From Cryptomeria japonica (taxonomy: Eukaryota; Streptophyta; Pinopsida; Cupressales; Cupressaceae): a stretch of 64,000 nt of DNA. The translations under genes and the position numbers were made by a program. The notes under the pieces were generated by a model. The model did not search any database. It was not told where the DNA came from and saw only the letters and a list, made by a program, of their open reading frames with translations. How positions within the stretch are numbered: the stretch's first letter is position 1; each line of letters begins with the position of its first letter. Location: positions 483,321,900-483,385,899 of the forward strand of contig NC_081406.1 of assembly GCF_030272615.1 (NCBI RefSeq), written 5' to 3'. Of the stretch, positions 34,143-45,631 are shown one piece after another.

Positions 34143-35589
34143 CTTCTCAATATGCTTATTGAAATGCCAACAATCTCCCATTGTCTGTTTTCATGCCAAA
34201 TGCCAGCAACATAGAGTATGGAAACACCACATGAGGATACAAATCCTGATTCTGAGGTACTATACACAATGAACATTGACACATAGGAAGTCAATATTCT
34301 GGTGGATAAGGAAACAACTGACAAAAGAGATGTGGCAATTGAGCCACCAACAGGAAATATTGTAGTTGAAAACATTGGAATTGGGGTAAAACAACAAACT
34401 AAAAAATGAAATGAACCCTTGGACACAAGAAAGGTAGAGACCACAGGTGTGCATACTAATGCATCTACTGAGCCACCAGCAACTACTGAAACTTGAAAAC
34501 CTACCGAGTCACCGCCAGTAGACAGTATTGAGGTAAACAAAGAAAAACCAGTAGTGGACACCACAGTAAAATCTTCAGAGGCACAAACAGAGACACCATC
34601 AAGAGAGGACACTAAGAAACTAGTAGAGCAACAGGTCCATACTAAGAAAAACATTGAGAAAAAGGCAGAGCAACAGGATCCTTCACAGATAGTGCCACCA
34701 ACCACAACTGACAAGCCCAAGCCTTGGTAGTAGAAATGCAAACTCAAGCTGACCCTCTAGAGAAAGAGGAAAGAAAAGCTATCACTACCACCGACGGATT
34801 ATAGATTGTAAAAATAGTTGGACAGTCATCTAGAACCTCTATGTCTAAATTTAGACCTACTAATGTAACAGAGGTACTATTAGATTTAATAAAGAAAATA
34901 ACAAAGTGCAATGCACAAGCTTATAAGGCTATAAATGACACTTTACAAATTTTGAAGATGATAGCTCCAAAGTGTAACATAGAAAATAAAGATTCTTTGA
35001 GCCAATTAGACACATTGTCCAAATATATAACTAGAAACCTAATAACACTGGATCAGATAAATGAAGACACCTTCAGAGAGAAAATGAATAAAGAAAAGAA
35101 AAAATTCTTTGAGGAGACAGTAAAGAAGAATAAGGACCATATGGAAACCTTATTACCGGTATTAGGCAAAACAATTTTGGACTTCAAGAAATTGTATAGA
35201 GACACATGCAAAACAGACATTTTGACAAAAGACATAGATAAAGAGATTAGCATAGCCCAAAAGGAAATTAATGATATTGTTGACAACTTGATAGGTTCAT
35301 CGGATTCAATATCAATAATTGGACAAGAAATTGCAAGATTTGAAGGAAAAATAGAAAAACTTGAGAAAGACATGGAAAGGATGAAGTTGAAAAAGAACTT
35401 AAGTACAGACTAAGTCCTAAACTGGATATCCTCATCTCTTTGAGAAAAGATATTTCTGAGGCTCTTGTTCTAGGACTTAAGACACCGGAAGAGAAAATGC
35501 ACTTTCTCACTGGTACAATTCAGAGAACAGAAGTAGAAATAAATGACAGTGAGAGGTTCATCAATAGTCTGAATTTTGCCTTAGCATAA
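34143..35589 (+). pseudogene. A ORF2, C-terminal part, coiled coil
   Basis: After the solo LTR the ORF2 sequence resumes. 34216-34840 is a Thr/Pro/Glu-rich low-complexity tract, interrupted by stops. The open frame 34841-35413 encodes RPTNVTEVLLDLIKKITKC, QILKMIAPKCNIENKDSL and a long coiled coil (KEINDIVDNLIGSSDSISII, EGKIEKLEKDMERMKLKK). A frameshift near 35410 leads to the last roughly 55 residues (MHFLTGTIQRTEVEIND) and a stop at 35587. Each block has a counterpart in A' at 60247-60980. The function is unknown. Confidence 0.68.
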
Positions 35590-35845
35590 ATTTATCAGAT
35601 TGTAATCAACCGGTTACATGGAACTAGACAAGAACTACACTCAATTGACATTGAATGACAGCCTTTGTCATTGATTCCAAAGGGGGAATAGTTGAGGATG
35701 AGAAAAAAGGATAACAAAAGAGATCATCTACTCAGGGGGAGTACGCAGAGCACATAGTTTTGACAGTTTTGGTAAGACTTTTTTTTTGGACAACACTTTT
35801 TAGATTTTTCTCATGAGTGTTGCCATCAATGCCAGAGGGGGAGAT
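35590..35845 (+). other. A 3' untranslated region with three purine tracts
   Basis: AAAGGGGGAATAG (about 35684), CAGGGGGAGTAC (about 35735) and AGAGGGGGAGAT (35834-35845) are polypurine tracts. The last abuts the 3' LTR and is the expected plus-strand primer. A' shows the same three tracts. Confidence 0.7.
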
Positions 35846-36342
35846 TGTTAGCAAATGCACACTCCAATGAGAAATTGTAGGTGATTGAAGATATCATTGA
35901 TAGCAACCAAACAATCGTATGGCACTGGAAAACACAAGCATAGACATCAGCAGCAGCAAAGATGTTCACCGACATCCTGGCCGACAAGATTTTATTTATT
36001 GTATTTTGTAATTAATTGCAATATCTTTTTGAAAGCCAACAAGGAAAGTTGTAATATGACTCATATAAGTATGAGCTCTTGTAAATCATTTAGAATAGAT
36101 GCGGATATGGTTAGATTATTGCAGAACTAAGATGCAAATATTAAGGCAGAGTTTGGAATAAAGTTTTGGAAGTTGTATGAGCTTAAATCGGTACTGAACC
36201 TAGCATAGCAGATGTTGATTCAAAGTAGTACATGACATTGGATTTTCATAATCCACTTTTGTAAGTCAGTGAGACTTATGTTTTGTATTTAAGCAGTGAC
36301 ATTTAGGCAGTTGGCCTTCCTCCATGTGTAGGCCCCTATTGT
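35846..36342 (+). repeat. A 3' LTR, part 1
   Basis: It starts TGTTAGCAAATGCACACTCC. It is cut by copia E after ATTGT (36338-36342) and continues at 45368-45631. Total length without the insertion is about 761 bases, close to the 772 of the 5' LTR. Confidence 0.9.
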
Positions 36343-36919
36343 TGATAACTCAATGATGAACAGATAGTACCAAATAGGTACTGAGAGGGGGCGGTGAATC
36401 AATATAGACAAAAGCCTCAATCTTAAACCGGTTTGTCAGCAAACACTGTGCTTAGGTAGACAAACAGTAATAATGGTTCTCAAACAAAGTACAACCTCGA
36501 AAACCCAGAATAACTGAGACAAACATAAACCGGTTGACACTTATCTTTTCATATAATCTAATACTTCATTCCATTTCACCCTAGTGCATGAGCAGGTAAT
36601 CTATCATCAAAGATATATATATAAATAGCTAGATCAACATGATTCACCACTTGAAAAAAAACAACATAGCATCACATGAAAAAGACATCACATATGACAC
36701 ACATATTTTTCACATGGAAACCCAATTGGGAAAAACCACGGTGGGGATGAATACCCACAATTTGTTTTCAACTCTTTAGAAGTCTGCTCTGTTAGGAGCC
36801 TTGTCCGATTAAGGACTAATACAATAGGTTCTGTTAGGAACCGATCCTGTTAGGGATCACCCAGTTAAGGGATGGCTAGAATACCCGGTTAAGGGTTAAA
36901 CCCTGTTAAAGGTTACCTT
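36343..36919 (-). repeat. E 3' LTR, part 1
   Basis: It starts TGATAACTCAATGATG. It is cut after ACCTT (36915-36919) by an opposite-strand solo LTR and continues at 38522. It contains the ACTGAGAGGGGGCGGTGAAT end motif and TAACCGGGT-type units. Confidence 0.9.
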
Positions 36920-38516
36920 TGTTGGCATTATGAGAACCAACATGAGCCTTATGTAAACTGGCATGAAGACATAATGATATTGTATGTTGTCATTGATGTC
37001 AATATGAGACATAGTGTGAACCGACACAGGAGATAAGAGAAGAAAGAGATATTGGCATATGTGTGAACCGGTATATGCCTAAGTGAAGCAGCACATTTGT
37101 TCAAAGTGAACTGGCATGCAGTTATGGGAATCGGCACATGGAAGCACTGTATGACTACTAGTTGGTAAGGTAGCTTCCACTTCAGGGTTTCCAGTTGGAG
37201 TATCTCAAGTCTATGTGACTCAATCGGTGATCTTTGTGTGATGAGTCAGTAGTATGATGGAGGACAGATCGTGTTGCCATGTAAGTTTTGTGCGCGTGAA
37301 GGATCTTGCATGAAGAAGACTATTCCTATCTACCTCGGGAATGTGCGAAGTCTGTCAAATAGTGATAACATGTGATGGGTTATCAGCCGCCATGAAAATG
37401 GGGGATAATGGATGATGGAGAATGTCTTGAGATCGACTCAAGACTGGTGCATTCAATGCAGTATGTTTCAATGGTCAAGATCGAACCGTTTGAATTGCTC
37501 AACCTAACAGGTTTAGGGTTTAGGGTTTTTGCTACCGACCTGTATGTTCCCTACAAGGTCGATGTTAGGTTTCTATCCAAAGTTGTTGGCAAAAAGTAGT
37601 GAGTGCGTATCCAACGAAAGTGATACAAGTTTCTTGCTAGACCATAGGAGAAAAGAGATACCTGCAAAGTGTATGTGTAGAAGGAGAAGAGGAGCCTAAA
37701 TGGATCTATATTAGTATTAAGTACTATTCATAGATCATTGTAATACCTGTTGATCTCTAACCACTTCAACAGTTGCAAAATCCCCTAACAGGGTAGCCTT
37801 AACTGGCTTGATTCAAAATCCCTTAAATTGGGTGGTCTTAACCGGGTAACTCGAAGCTAATGAGTTCTGAGAAGCTAGAAAAGCTTAGGAGATCCTTTCA
37901 GCTATTGAGTTCTTAAAATCCTCTAACAAGGTGACCCTACCGGGTTTAACCCTTAACCGGGTATCCCTTAACTGGGTGATCCCTAACAGGATCGGTTCCT
38001 ACCAGATCCTATTGTAATGTTCTTAACCGGACAAGGCTCCTAACAGAGCGGACTTCTAAAGAGTTCAAAAAGAAGCTTGTGGGTATTCATCCCCACCATG
38101 GTTTTTCCTAGTTGGGTTTCCACGTGAAAAATATGTGTGTCATGTGAAATGCTTTTGTCTTGTGATGCTTTGTTTTATCTGCTATGCACATGAAGTTTCT
38201 ATGTTTTATGCCTGTCTATAAAACATATTGAACTCACTATTGTGAAGATTTGATGGTTAGGTCTACTAGTTCATGCATGAGAATATTATGATAATGTGGT
38301 ATTGAGCTAAGAGAAAATATTAGCAAGTAATCAGTTCATGACTGATTGAGTTATTCTGGATGCTACCGGTTGCACTCTTTTTTACTGGTATCTTTATTTA
38401 TCAGTCATTGAGAGTGGTTGCTGTCAAACCGGTTTTGAACTGTATTTGTGTCTGTACTGATTCACCCCCCACTCTTAGTACCAGTTTGGTACTAGTGGTT
38501 CATCATTGAGTTATCA
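36920..38516 (+). repeat. Solo LTR in the E 3' LTR, same family, opposite strand
   Basis: This 1,597-base LTR runs TGTTGGCATTATG to GAGTTATCA with TSD ACCTT at 36915-36919 and 38517-38521. It is the reverse complement of the E LTR family (E starts TGATAACTCA, this ends TGAGTTATCA). The uninterrupted site is seen in the other E LTR at 44412-44424. The open frame at 37408-37599 has no coding support. Confidence 0.92.
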
Positions 38517-38521
38517 ACCTT

Positions 38522-39462
38522 GTTAGAGGATTTCAAGAACTCAATAGCTTTGAGTCACCCTGTTAAAGGATTCACAGTAAGCTGGTTAAAGCTACCATGT
38601 TAAGGGATTTCCCAATTGTTGAAGTGGTTAGAGATCAATAGGTATTACAATGTTCTGGTAACAACACTCAATGCTAATGCAGATCCACTTTAGCTCCTCT
38701 TCACCTTCTGCACTTACACTCTACAGGCATCACTTCTCTCTTTTGGTCTGGCAAGAATCATGTATCTCTTCTCTTGGATACACACACACAACTTTTGCCA
38801 ACAACCTCAAAAAGAAACACAACATCGACCTTATAGGAAATAGATAGGTCCGTAGCATAAACCCTAAACCCTAAACCTATTAGGTTAAGGAATTAAAATG
38901 GTTCAATCCTAACCATTGAGTACATTGCATTAAATGCAACAGTCTTGATCCAATCTCAAGACGTTCTCCATCATTTGTTTTCCACTGATTTCATGGTGGC
39001 TGATAACCCATCACGTGTTATTACTGTTTATAGACTTCGCACATTCCCGATGTAGGTAGGAACAATCTTCTTCATGCAAGATCCTTCACGTGCACAAGGT
39101 TGACGTGGCAACATGATCTGTTCTTCATTACAATGCTAACTCATTACACAAAGTCACCAATTGAGTCACATAGGCTTGAGGCACTTCAACCGAAAACCCT
39201 GAAGTTGAGACTACCAACCAGTAGTCATACAAAGCTTCCATGTGCCAGTTCCCATAACCACATGTTGGTTCACCTTAAGCAAACACACCGCTTAACTTTG
39301 GCACAAATACCGGTTCACAATGCTATACCAGTTCTCACATATACCAGTTCTTGGTAACATATTGGCTCTCACGTATACCAGTTCTCTCCTGTTCAACATA
39401 TTGACATCAATGACAACATACAATGTCACGATGTCTTCATATCGGTTCACATAATGCCAACA
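38522..39462 (-). repeat. E 3' LTR, part 2
   Basis: This continues part 1 and ends ATAATGCCAACA next to the polypurine tract. It carries a telomere-like AACCCTAAACCCTAAACC at about 38860 and TTGACATCAATGACAA at 39401-39416. Confidence 0.9.
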
Positions 39463-39797
39463 ATCTCCCCCTTTGGCATTGATGGTAATACACAAAGATA
39501 TCTCTTCACTTCACATCTTCTCTCTCAATTTCTATAGATATCTTTTCAACTTCTCTTCTTCTCCCCCTTTGAAAACATTGTCAAAGTGGAGGCACAAGCT
39601 TCCCTGTTCCATTATGCTGCTCCCCTTGAGGAGTAGCATCCTTCAACACATCAATCCAAAAATAATTTGACTATGCAATACCTAACTGATGTGGAGCATA
39701 TACCTTTAGTTTACCTCCTGAAGGGGCAACACCCCTAATTCACATCTTAATACATAAACATAGCCTTTGGGAGAGGCTTGGTGAATATGTCTGCTAA
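39463..39797 (-). other. E polypurine tract and 3' end
   Basis: The minus strand CCAAAGGGGGAGAT (39463-39476) abuts the 3' LTR. Upstream to 39797 is untranslated sequence and the last codons of pol (LADIFTKPLPK) after a stop. Confidence 0.78.
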
Positions 39798-40742
39798 CTA
39801 CTCCTTACTGGAAACATCTTCCAGTGCAATTTCTTTGTTGTGAACCTTTTCCCTCAAGAAATGATACTTAAGCTCAAAGTGCTTGGTTCTAGAATGTAAA
39901 ACCATATTCTTGGAGATGTTAATTGCACTAGTATTGTCACAAAATATACTTATCGGTTCAGATACAGGAACTTTGAAGCCATTTAATACATGCTTCATCG
40001 AAATTGTCTGAGTGCAGTTCATGAAAGCTGCAACATACTCTGCTTCCACTGTAGACTGAGAGATACAACTCTGCTTCTTACTCATCCATGAGACCAGTCT
40101 ATCACCGAGAAATAATGCACCATCGGTTGTGCTCTTCTGGTCTTCTACATTACCAACCTAATCAACATCTATGAACACTTTCAGTTTAAAATCATTATTG
40201 TATGGATACCATAACCCATAGTCAATAGTTCCCTTCAGATACCTAAGAATCTGCTTGATTGCAACCAAGTGGGATTCTCTTGGACTTTTTTGGAACCTTG
40301 TAGTAATGCCAACTACATGTGCAATATCTGGTCTTCTATGCACTACATAATGCAACTTACCAATCACTGATCGGTATTCCTTCTCATCAACCAATGTTGA
40401 GTCATCCTCTTTGGATAGTTTACAACCGGTCACCATCGGTATACCAACTGGTTTGCTATCTTCCATGCCAAAGGTCTTCAACACCTCTTTGACATACTTG
40501 GACTGAGTGATAAAGATTCCATCTTTCATCTACTAGATCTACAGTCCAATGAAGAACTTAATCTCCCCTATGACTGACATCTCAAACTCTTTCTTCATCT
40601 CATCTACAAACTCATGACTCATCTTGTCATCTCCACCAAAGATAATGTCATCAACAAAAACCTCACAGATTAGGATCTGATCTCCTTCAAACTTCAAGTA
40701 GATATTGCTATCTTCACTTGTTCTCTCAAATCCAATCTTCAC
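39798..40742 (-). pseudogene. E RNase H and RT C-terminal half
   Basis: The RT active site EVFVDDIIFGGDDK lies in 40539-40742. 40158-40529 reads SKYVKEVLKTFGMEDSKPVG, RPDIAHVVGITTRFQ and RYLKGTIDYGLWYPYNN. 39798-40085 holds the RNase H end, SQSTVEAEYVAAFMNCTQT (Glu region), ISIFCDNTSAINISKN (Asp) and HFELKYHFLREKV. Single stops near 40536 and 40155 and one at 39798 interrupt the frame. The catalytic residues look intact. Confidence 0.9.
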
Positions 40743-41156
40743 AAGATGGGAATGCAGGCATTCATACCATGCTCTAGGTGCCTACTTTAGATCATATAAG
40801 GCTTTATGTAGCCTACACACCATGTCATTATCTTTAGATAGGGAAAACTCATCTGGTTGCTCTATATACACTTCCTCTTCAAGTACACCATTTAGGAATG
40901 CAGATTTTACATCCATTTGATATACTTTGAATCCTTTAAAAGCTGCATATGCAAGAAGCATACAAACTCCTTCCAATCTAGCTATAGGAGCAAAGGTTTC
41001 TCCATAGTCTTCTCCTTCTTCTTGGGCATATCCTTTACACACTAGTCTGGATTTGTTTCTAATCACTGTGCCATCCTCATTCAATTTATTTCTGAAAACC
41101 CATTTGGTGCCAATGACATTTTTATGCTCCGGTCTGGGTACCAAACCATGTACCAT
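40743..41156 (-). pseudogene. E RT N-terminal half
   Basis: The open frame 40782-41156 gives [60 protein letters not shown] and [40 protein letters not shown] and LYDLK follow. These are the fingers and palm motifs of copia RT, including the Asp of QMDVK. A stop after LYDLK separates it from the YHACIP-type continuation. Confidence 0.9.
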
Positions 41157-41720
41157 TTTTCTCTATCTGGTCAAGTTCCTCTTCCATTTCCTTGACCCAG
41201 TCTTCATTTTATGTGCCTCTTTGAATGATTTAGTCTCAAATTCAAAGATCATACATGAGTTTTCTCTGACCTTTCTTCTTGTAAGAATTCCTACATCCTT
41301 ATCTCCTATGATCTGCTTAGGATCATGATTCATCTTGACATACCGAGGAATGGTCTTGATAGATTCCTCTTTCTTTTCTTCTTCATCCTCATCTCCATCA
41401 GTATCAGCATCTACATCTACCAGTCTAGGAACACTATTACTAGTACTTGGTTGACTGACAACTGGTTCCCAGAAGGTTACAACTGGTTCATTTACCGCTT
41501 GCTCACTATCAGTTTCCTCAGTTTTCTCAAAGGTTTCATCAACTCTTACATTGATGCTTTCCATAATTCTCTGAGTCCTATTATTGAAACACTTGAGAGC
41601 TTTGCTCTTAGTGGAATACCCTAGGAATATTCCCTCATCACATTTCGCATCAAATTTTCTCTGGTGTTCAGTCCTCTTGATGTAACATTTGCTACCAAAC
41701 ACTCTAAAGTAGCTAACCAC
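41157..41720 (-). pseudogene. E integrase C-terminal region and linker to RT
   Basis: This 185-codon frame begins YFRVFGSKCYIKRTEHQRKF and GIFLGYSTKSKALKCFNNRT, the conserved end of the copia integrase region. A Glu/Asp-rich linker (TDGDEDEEEKKEESIKT) and RYVKMNHDPKQIIGDKDVG follow, leading to RT. The linker is normally variable. A shift near 41163 joins it to RT. Confidence 0.8.
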
Positions 41721-42155
41721 AGGCGTCTTACCAGTTCAATACTCATAACGAGTTTTATCCTTACCTTTCTTGATGAGTACCCGGTTGATTGTGTAGACTG
41801 CAGTGCTCACCGTTTCTCTCCAAAAGGTGTGGGCTACCTTTCCTTGAATCAACATAGTTCTAGTTGCTTCAACCACAATCTAGTTATTCCTCTCTACTAG
41901 GCCATTCTGCTATGGAGTCCGGGGGATAGACAGCTGCCTCTTGATGCCATGTTCTTCATAGTACTTGTTGAATTCACTGGAAGTGAATTCCCCTCCTTGA
42001 TCAGTTCTTAGGCACTTGATCCTTTAACCGCTTTCCTTCTGCACTACTGCTTTGAAAGCTTTGAACTTTACAAAAGCTTTAGAATTATCTTTCAAGAATG
42101 TGACCCACATCATTCTTGAGTAGTCATCAGTGAGAATCATGAAGTACCTATCACC
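41721..42155 (-). pseudogene. E integrase core
   Basis: Translated across single stops, the minus strand shows RYFMILTDDYSRMMWVTFLK (first Asp), IKCLRTDQGGEFTSSEFNKY (second Asp) and QNGLVERNN (catalytic Glu). FWRETVSTAVYTINRVL follows. All three catalytic acids are present, unlike in C, J and D. Stops lie after KESG, RTP, NN and near the end, so no long open frame remains. Confidence 0.85.
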
Positions 42156-42869
42156 CTACACACTCCTAGTTTTCATAGGACCACACAAATCAGTATGCAC
42201 AAGATCAAGTAAATTGTTAGTAGTGAAAGGTTTACCTTTAAAGGTTGAGGAAGACATTTTCCCAAATTGACACTCTCTGCACAAGGTATTATTTGGTTTT
42301 CTTAGCACCGGCAACCCTCTAACTTCCTTGATCTTAATAGCCTTCACAATGTTATCAAAGTTTACATGGCAGAGTCTCCTATGCCATATCCAGCTATCAT
42401 CAAATTTAGCCATAAGACATGTACTTATATTTGCACTCGGCTGAAATAGATTACCTTTGGTCTGCATGCCAGTGGCCACCAATTCACCATTCTTGAATTC
42501 TAGAGTGAGACCACTGTCATTCAGCTTGGCAACACTCAGAAGGTTGTGTCTGAGACCATCAACCCAATACACATTGTCAGCACTACTCTTTCCATTCAAA
42601 GAGATGGACCCTCTTCCTTTGACCATACATGGTGCATCATTACCAAAGCGAACCACATCACCATCATACTCTTCCAAGGATAGAAACTTTCTCTGGTCAC
42701 CATTGATATGGTGAGAACAACCACTGTCAATAATCCACTCATTGGAATTATCAAACCAGGAGACAAGAGCCTTCTTGTCTGACACATCTTCCTTGATAGA
42801 AACAAACACAATATCTTCATCTTCTTCATCTTTTGATTCCTCATCTGTGACACCTTCATCAACTGCCAC
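42156..42869 (-). pseudogene. E protease and pre-integrase zinc domain
   Basis: This 237-codon frame starts with an acidic linker, then NEWIIDSGCSHHINGDQRKF (protease Asp-Ser-Gly) and GDVVRFGNDAPCMVKGRGSI. The HHCC zinc domain follows with IWHRRLCHVNFDNIVKAIKI and NTLCRECQFGKMSSSTFKGK. LLDLVHTDLCGPMKTRSV leads into the integrase core. It is nearly intact apart from the stop at its end, where Arg/Gly before DRYF is expected. Confidence 0.9.
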
Positions 42870-43772
42870 AAAACAGTTTCTCTGGTTTCCTCCTTTGAAT
42901 TTCTTGAACCTTTTCAGTTTGTCCTTGTTGTCGCTATTAGGATAGTTTACAACTATATGTCCTATCTGGTTGCAAGAAAATTATTTCAAAGGGAGCTTAC
43001 CTCTGTATTTGCCAGTTCCTTTAGGGAGTTTCCTGGCAAGAAGATCTTCAAATGCCATCAGAATCTCCTCATCATCCATTTCTCTACTCTGTCTTGGTTC
43101 ACCACTGGTGCTAGCTTATTTTCCTTTTCTGGATGGTACAACAGAAGCTTTAAAAGTTGATTCAGTCTTTTGAACACTGCCATCAAAACTATTTAGCTCA
43201 TAAGCTATCAGCTTTGCAATGATGGAGTCTAGGGACAACTTAGACTTGTCTATTGTTCTCAACTCCTGAATAGTGGCAACCCTTATTGCATAGACCGATA
43301 ATAAGGATCTCAGGACTTTGCTTACCATAGTGGAATCTTCCATTTTACCACCCGCACTCTTGATATCTCCAACAATAGTTTTGATTCTGATTCCATACTG
43401 TTGAATGGTCTCACCTTCAACCATCTGCATGTCTTCAAACTTCCCTCTAAGGGTTTCTTCCTTAGCTTGTTTTACATGCTCATCACCGCCATAGATATTT
43501 TCAAGAGTATCCCATACCTCTTTAGGATTTACCTTATCCTGGACATCAATAAACTCAATGTCAGATAAACTACTAATTAGGGCTTCCATGACTTGCCCAT
43601 TCTCCTGCATTTCTCTCTTTTGGTCGTCGGTGAGAGTATCGGTAGGGGAAACATAGGCATTCTCAACATAGCTCCAGTTTTGAGCACCCATGCTTCTAAT
43701 GTATATCTTCATTCTGTCTTTCCATATACTAAAATTTTCTCTGTTGAACTTTGGACCTTCCCTCTTCATCAT
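42870..43772 (-). pseudogene. E gag
   Basis: The open frame 43116-43772 (218 codons from MMKREGPKFNRENFSIWKDR) is a UBN2-type copia gag with YGGDEHVKQAKEETLRGKFE, GETIQQYGIRIKTIVGDIKS and DSTMVSKVLRSLLSVYAIRV. Its start is well placed, about 60 bases inside the primer site. Beyond a stop at about 43113 lies the knuckle region (42950-42990), where CNQIGHIVVN keeps one Cys and the His. The first Cys is a stop and the last is Tyr. Confidence 0.9.
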
Positions 43773-43829
43773 TAGACTGGGATCTTTACCTCAAGCGGTA
43801 AAGCTTATAACACAGAGGACCTGGAGGAT

Positions 43830-43841
43830 GCTTTGATACCA
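43830..43841 (-). other. Primer-binding site of E
   Basis: The minus strand TGGTATCAAAGC is one base off the initiator tRNA-Met complement and lies two bases inside the 5' LTR. Confidence 0.87.
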
Positions 43842-43843
43842 AT

Positions 43844-45362
43844 TGATAACTCAATGATTAATGGATAGTACCAAATAGGTACTGAGAGGGGGGGGGTGAA
43901 TTAGTACAGACAAAAGCCTCAATCTTAAACCGGTTTGTCAATAGACATTGTGCTTAGGCAGACAAACAGTAATACCAGTTCTCAAACAGTGTACAGCTGG
44001 CAAAACCCAGAATAACTGAGACAAGCATAAACCAATTGACACTTATCTTTTCATACAATCTAATAATTCATTCCATTTCACCCTAGTGCATGACTAGGTA
44101 ATCTATCATCAAAGATATATATATAAACAGCTAGATCAACATGATTCACCGCTTGACATAAAACAACATAGCATCACATGAAAAAGACATCACATATGAC
44201 ACACATATTTTTCACATGGAAACCCAACTAGGAAAAACCACGGTGGGGATGAATACCCACAAGTTTTTTTGAAGTCTTTAGAAGTCCACTCTGTTAGGAG
44301 CCTTGTCTGGTTAAGGACTAATACAATAGGTTTTGTTAGGAACCGATCTTGTTCAGGATCACTCGATTAAGGGATGGCTAGAATACCCGGTTAAGGGTTA
44401 AACCCTGTTAAAGGTTACCTTGTTAGAGGATTTCAAGAACTCAATGGTTTTCAGTCACCCTGTTAAAGGATTTACAGTAAGCCGGTTAAAGCTACCCTGT
44501 TAAGGGATTTCCCAACTGTTGAAGTGGTTAGAGATCAACAGGTATTACAATGATCTAGTAACATCACTCAATGCCAATGTAGATCTGCTTTAGCTCCTCT
44601 TCACCTTCTGCACTTACACTCTGTAGGTATCACTTCTCTCTTCTAGTCTGGCAAGAATCACGTATCTCTTCTCTTGGATACACACACACAACTTTTGCCA
44701 ACAACCTCAAAAAGAAACACAACATCGACCTTATAGGAAACAGATAGGTTGGTAGCATAAACCCTAAACCATAAACCTATTAGGTTAAGGAATTAAAATG
44801 GTTCAATCTTGACCATTGAGCACATTGCATTAAATGCATTAGTCTTGATCCAATCTCAAGACGTTCTCCATCATTCATTTTCCACTGATTTCATGGCGGC
44901 TAATAACCCATCACGCGTTATCACTGTTTATAGACTTCTCACATTCTCAAGGTAGATAGGAACAATCTCCTTCATGCAAGCTCCTTCACACGCACAAGGC
45001 TAATGTGGAAACACGATCTGTTCTTCATTACAATGCTAACTCATTACAAAAAGTCACTGATTGAGTCACACAGGCTTGAGGCACTTCAACTGGAAACCCT
45101 GAAGTTGAGACTACCAATCGGTAGTCATACAAAGCTTCCATGTGTCAGTTCCCATAACCACATACCAATTCACCTTAAGCAAACACACCACTTCACTTTG
45201 GCACAAATACCAATTCACAGTGTTATACCGGTTCTCACATATACCGGTTCTTGGTAACATACCGGTTCTCACATATATTGGTTCTCTCCTCTTCAACATA
45301 TTGACATCAATGACAACATAGAATGTCATCATGTCTTCATACCAGTTCACATAATACCAACA
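43844..45362 (-). repeat. E 5' LTR
   Basis: This 1,519-base LTR runs TGATAACTCAATGATT to TACCAACA. It is the uninterrupted partner of 36343-39462. It contains a GGGGGGGGG run at about 43889 and TTGACATCAATGACAA at 45301-45316. Confidence 0.92.
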
Positions 45363-45367
45363 ATTGT

Positions 45368-45631
45368 AACAGTAATATTCACTTATTAGCCATTAAGCGA
45401 ATATTATGGGTCACAAATCCCACCAAGGTTTTTCCCACACCGGGTTTCCTCGTTAAAAATATTGTGTTATGGTGTTCCTTTTATGTTGTGTTATTGTTCT
45501 TATTTACTGCATTAATTCTTGTTTACCAGTACACAATTTTGAAATGCTTTTCATCTAATAAGTTAGGAAAATCCATTAACCGGAAAGATACTGATTCACC
45601 CCCCCTCTCAGTATCTTTGGGAATCCTAACA
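45368..45631 (+). repeat. A 3' LTR, part 2
   Basis: It continues from 36342 after the duplicated ATTGT (45363-45367) and ends CTTTGGGAATCCTAACA as the 5' LTR does. It is followed by the TSD GACAT. Confidence 0.9.

Larger units (their letters stand above)
36343..45362 (-). mobile_element. Ty1/copia element E in the A 3' LTR
   Basis: This is a minus-strand, full-length copia element. The TSD ATTGT is at 36338-36342 and 45363-45367. The 3' LTR is 36343-36919 plus 38522-39462, split by a solo LTR. The internal region is 39463-43843 and the 5' LTR is 43844-45362. With the solo LTR and its TSD removed, the LTRs are 1,518 and 1,519 bases long. Gag, protease, integrase, RT and RNase H are all present and all catalytic boxes I checked are intact, but scattered stops remain. 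It is one of the youngest complete elements in the nest. Confidence 0.93.
28433..45631 (+). mobile_element. Non-autonomous LTR element A with a giant unrecognised ORF
   Basis: This plus-strand element inserted into the 5' LTR of B. The TSD GACAT is at 28428-28432 and 45632-45636. The 5' LTR is 28433-29204. The 3' LTR is 35846-36342 plus 45368-45631, split by copia E. Inside are a Met-tRNA primer site, a coiled-coil gag with zinc knuckles, a long ORF not belonging to pol, and a polypurine tract. No protease, RT, RNase H or integrase belongs to it. A solo LTR lies within the ORF. Element A' (55338-62052) is its diverged relative. Confidence 0.9.

Noticed and set aside
34112-34747. 211-codon minus-strand frame across the ORF2 low-complexity tract
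   Set aside because: It is antisense to a Thr/Pro/Glu-rich repeat tract and crosses the LTR boundary. No matching frame occurs in A'.
37408-37599. 63-codon frame in the solo LTR
   Set aside because: It overlaps telomere-like repeats, has no domain, and is broken in the matching part of the E LTRs.
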